Assembly (NCBI GenBank): GCA_947630405.1
Contig: CANRHL010000003.1
Span: 1 to 61,419, forward strand
Origin: an uncultured Clostridia bacterium
GTDB lineage: Bacteria > Bacillota > Clostridia > Christensenellales > UBA1242
Length of the DNA: 61,419 nt
Reading direction: 5' to 3'
Numbering within the stretch: the stretch's first letter is position 1; each line of letters opens with the position of its first letter. The translations under genes were made by a program, and so were the position numbers. The notes below the pieces were generated by a model that was not told the DNA's origin, ran no database searches, and saw only the letters and a program-made list of their open reading frames with translations. Positions 59,387-61,419 of this stretch are shown piece by piece.

Positions 59387-60616
59387 ATGAAACTATACGA
59401 AACTTTAAAAGAACGCGGACTACTCTATCAAACAACGGACGAAGAAGGTTTAAAACAACTTCTTAATTCGGGCAAGGTTACAGTTTATTCGGGCACTGAC
59501 CCAACTGCCGATAGCCTTCACATCGGCCATTGCGTGCCATGCACAATTTTAAGGCGTTTTCAACAGGCTGGCTGCAAGGTTATTGTGCTTGTTGGCGGAG
59601 CAACTGCCGCAATTGGTGACCCTTCTGGCAAAACGGATATGCGCCCAATGCTAACAAAAGAGCAACTTGCAAAAAATGTGGAAGGCATTAAGCGCGCTTA
59701 TGGTAAATTTTTGCGTTTTGACGGGCCAAACCCCGCAATAATTGTTAATAACGCGGATTGGTACAAGGGCTATGATTATGTCAACTTTATGCGTGATGTT
59801 GGCGTGCATTTTAATGTGAACAAAATGATAACCAACGAAATTTACGCAAAGCGCATTGCCGAAGGCGGACTAACCTTCTTTGAAATGGGCTATATGTTAA
59901 TGCAGGCGTATGACTTTTTGTATTTAAACAAAACCTATGGGTGCAATCTCCAATGGGGCGGCGCCGACCAATGGGGAAACATTGTTGCCGGCAGTGAACT
60001 TGGCAGAAAAATGAACGCGCTGGATGGCAAAAATCGAGTTATGCTTGGCGCAACCAACCCACTTTTGCTAACTCCGGAAGGCAAAAAAATGGGCAAAACC
60101 GAAAAGGGCGCAATTTGGATTGATGAGGATAAAATTTCTGCGTACGATTTCTATCAGGGAGTTTATCAAACGCCAGATGCGTGCGTTGAAATGATGTTTG
60201 CCCTATTTACCGACCTAGAAATGAGCGAAGTAAGGGAACTTATTAAAGCCGACATTGTTAAAAGTAAAAAGCGTTTGGCATTTGAAATTACAAAATTTAT
60301 TCGCGGCGAAAAAGACGCAATTGAAGCACAAAATATGAGCGACAATTTGTTTAATAGCCAGCAAATAAATAAAGACAATGCCCCAACCTTTGAAATTGAG
60401 TTAAAAGAAAATACAATTGGCGTTTTAGATTTACTTTTAAATGCAAAATTTGTTTCTTCAAAAGGCGAAGCGCGCAGGTTAATTGAGCAAAACGGCTTGA
60501 GTATGGACGGGCAAACAATAACCGACCCGCAACTTGTTATTGAAAAACAAACTTTAAAGGGCGGCATATTGTTTAAAAAAGGCAAGAAAAATTACCTATT
60601 AATAAAATTAAAATAA
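59387..60616 (+). CDS. tyrS: Tyrosyl-tRNA synthetase
   Basis: 409 residues, TyrRS of the bacterial class. GTDPTADSLHIGHCVP carries the HIGH motif. LMQAYDFLYLNKTYGCNLQWGGADQWGN marks the tyrosine site, and KMGKTEKG is the KMSKS equivalent. The C-terminal S4 RNA-binding domain (about 340-409) has AKFVSSKGEARRLIEQNGL. Activates Tyr and charges tRNA-Tyr. AAGGAT precedes the ATG. There is no T-box leader: only 45 nt separate it from cvpA. Confidence 0.95.
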   Translation: MKLYETLKERGLLYQTTDEEGLKQLLNSGKVTVYSGTDPTADSLHIGHCVPCTILRRFQQAGCKVIVLVGGATAAIGDPSGKTDMRPMLTKEQLAKNVEGIKRAYGKFLRFDGPNPAIIVNNADWYKGYDYVNFMRDVGVHFNVNKMITNEIYAKRIAEGGLTFFEMGYMLMQAYDFLYLNKTYGCNLQWGGADQWGNIVAGSELGRKMNALDGKNRVMLGATNPLLLTPEGKKMGKTEKGAIWIDEDKISAYDFYQGVYQTPDACVEMMFALFTDLEMSEVRELIKADIVKSKKRLAFEITKFIRGEKDAIEAQNMSDNLFNSQQINKDNAPTFEIELKENTIGVLDLLLNAKFVSSKGEARRLIEQNGLSMDGQTITDPQLVIEKQTLKGGILFKKGKKNYLLIKLK

Positions 60617-60639
60617 AAAGCACGGAAGGTGCTTTTTTT
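60615..60639 (+). terminator. Terminator after tyrS
   Basis: AAAAAGCAC, loop GGAAG, GTGCTTTTTTT. Confidence 0.85.
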
Positions 60640-60745
60640 ATTGTTTTTATTTTCATTTGTTGTTTTTTATTTTTGTTTTTTATAAATATTGTTTTTATTT
60701 TTATTTGTTGTTTTTTATTTTTGTTTTTTATAAATATTGTTTTTT
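60640..60745. repeat. 48-bp T-rich tandem repeat, two copies and a partial third
   Basis: The unit starts ATTGTTTTTATTT and ends TTTTTTATAAAT; copies begin at 60640 and 60688 (one difference seen), with a partial one at 60736. The region is almost free of C on the plus strand. No gene is supported in it. Confidence 0.8.
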
Positions 60746-60808
60746 GTTTATTAAATTTTTTATTTTTGATTTTTAGTTGTTTTGTTGTTTTTTTATTGTT
60801 TTTAGATG

Positions 60809-61312
60809 TTATTTTGGCATTACTTTTGCTTTTGCTTCAAGTGAAAGTGACATAATTTCGTCAACTAATTTATTAACATTTTCGTTAATATGAAAAAGTT
60901 TAATTTTAAAATATCCGCCATCTTTAAAATAAATTACCACCGAATTTGTGCCGCGTTTTAACAATTTATCAAACAGCGTTTTTTTAGGCACAACCTTATA
61001 GATTGTGGAAAGGTCAACAATTGTATCATACCAAAGTGAATTTACTTTAAGGGCGTTTTCATAAAGTGTGTAGCCGTGATTTTTTTGTGCTGCCTTCATT
61101 GTTACAATGCTCCTATAAATGCAAAAGGCAACAATTAATATGTCAATTACATAAACAAACCATTGATTAATAAACACCACCAGCACAATCACGCCCGCAA
61201 GCAAAAACAAATTAAATAGCACCAATAAAATTTGCAAGTAAACAAGGTATTGCTTTTTATCAATACTAATATCTTTAATTTTGTTTTCTAAAACTAACTC
61301 TTCTTTTTTCAT
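60809..61312 (-). CDS. Hypothetical membrane protein, 167 aa (PH-like domain possible)
   Basis: Start ATG 61312, one base after the ychF stop (TAATATG), with no Shine-Dalgarno, so probably coupled. Two membrane helices (about 23-47 and 50-70) are followed by a soluble domain: YTLYENALKVNSLWYDTIVDLS, NSVVIYFKDGGYFKIKLFHINENVNKLV. This strand pattern resembles the bacterial PH-like domain of membrane proteins such as YdbS/YdbT (inference, low). Function unknown. Confidence 0.65.
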   Translation of the reverse strand: MKKEELVLENKIKDISIDKKQYLVYLQILLVLFNLFLLAGVIVLVVFINQWFVYVIDILIVAFCIYRSIVTMKAAQKNHGYTLYENALKVNSLWYDTIVDLSTIYKVVPKKTLFDKLLKRGTNSVVIYFKDGGYFKIKLFHINENVNKLVDEIMSLSLEAKAKVMPK

Positions 61313-61313
61313 A

Positions 61314-61419
61314 TTAAACGTTAAATTTAAACACAATTATGTCGCCATCCTGCACAACATAGTCCTTGCCGGCAGAAATCATTTTGCCTGCATCCTTGCA
61401 CGCCGTGGTGCTGCCTAAT
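61314..61419 (-). CDS. ychF: Redox-regulated ATPase YchF, C-terminal end only
   Basis: The last 35 codons of a gene entering from the right edge. ACKDAGKMISAGKDYVVQDG and then DIIVFKFNV match the TGS-domain end of YchF/EngD (usually GKDYIVQDGDVMHFRFNV). YchF is a ribosome-associated Obg-like ATPase. The rest lies outside the window. Confidence 0.85.
   Translation of the reverse strand, partial: LGSTTACKDAGKMISAGKDYVVQDGDIIVFKFNV

Noticed and set aside
60673..60855. 60-codon Phe/Leu/Ile-rich plus-strand frame
   Set aside because: It comes from the T-rich tandem repeat and overlaps the end of the minus-strand gene.

Overview
The window looks like chromosome of an AT-rich Gram-positive spore former (Bacillota, Clostridia-like). 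The evidence is sporulation genes (yabP, yabQ, spoVT, a spoVB-type flippase, a SpoIIQ-like M23 protein), a BclA-like collagen protein, an initiator tRNA of the Bacillus type, AGGAGG ribosome binding sites and TTGACA/TATAAT promoters. The code is standard (TGA is a stop). I cannot name the species. The two edge genes are cut by the window: a giant lipoprotein on the left and ychF on the right.

Layout. 1-7108 (-) is one giant GLUG/Ig-like surface lipoprotein gene. 7260-12602 (+) runs yabP-yabQ-divIC-kinase, then two CPBP proteases, rlmH, an M14 carboxypeptidase and tadA. 12611-21719 holds HU, a SpoVB/MurJ flippase, a Dus enzyme, lactate dehydrogenase, phosphoketolase, spoVT and the collagen-like protein. 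After tRNA-Arg, 22124-28705 (-) is a defence-like accessory block: a DUF262/DUF1524 (GmrSD-like) protein, a WYL regulator, a small protein, a CbxX/SpoVK-type AAA+ ATPase and two unknown proteins. The outermost of these sits behind a complete SAM riboswitch with antiterminator and terminator. 28984-30994 is an exopolysaccharide pair (sugar transferase and O-antigen-ligase-like protein).

31764-41854 is a compact type IV secretion locus: a PrgI-VirB4 fusion, a VirB6/TrbL-like channel protein with a long cytoplasmic tail, an anchored protein with a very acidic N-terminus, a VirB2-like pilin, and a divergent VirD4 ATPase ending in nine aspartates. No relaxase, integrase or transfer hydrolase is visible, and the leaders between the genes are rich in hairpins and repeats. 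To its right lie an intergenic repeat cluster, tRNA-fMet with a duplicated 3' end, a GNAT/ParB-like pair and a CobW metal GTPase.

46465-61419 is mostly core: pth-mfd-foldase, a SpoIIQ-like M23 protein, acpP, ftsH, cvpA, tyrS and the 3' end of ychF. Genes contiguous in Bacillus (pth-mfd-spoVT-yabP-yabQ-divIC) are here split into three pieces over 45 kb. Six genes have a -10 box exactly 6 nt before their ATG and no usable Shine-Dalgarno, which predicts leaderless mRNAs.
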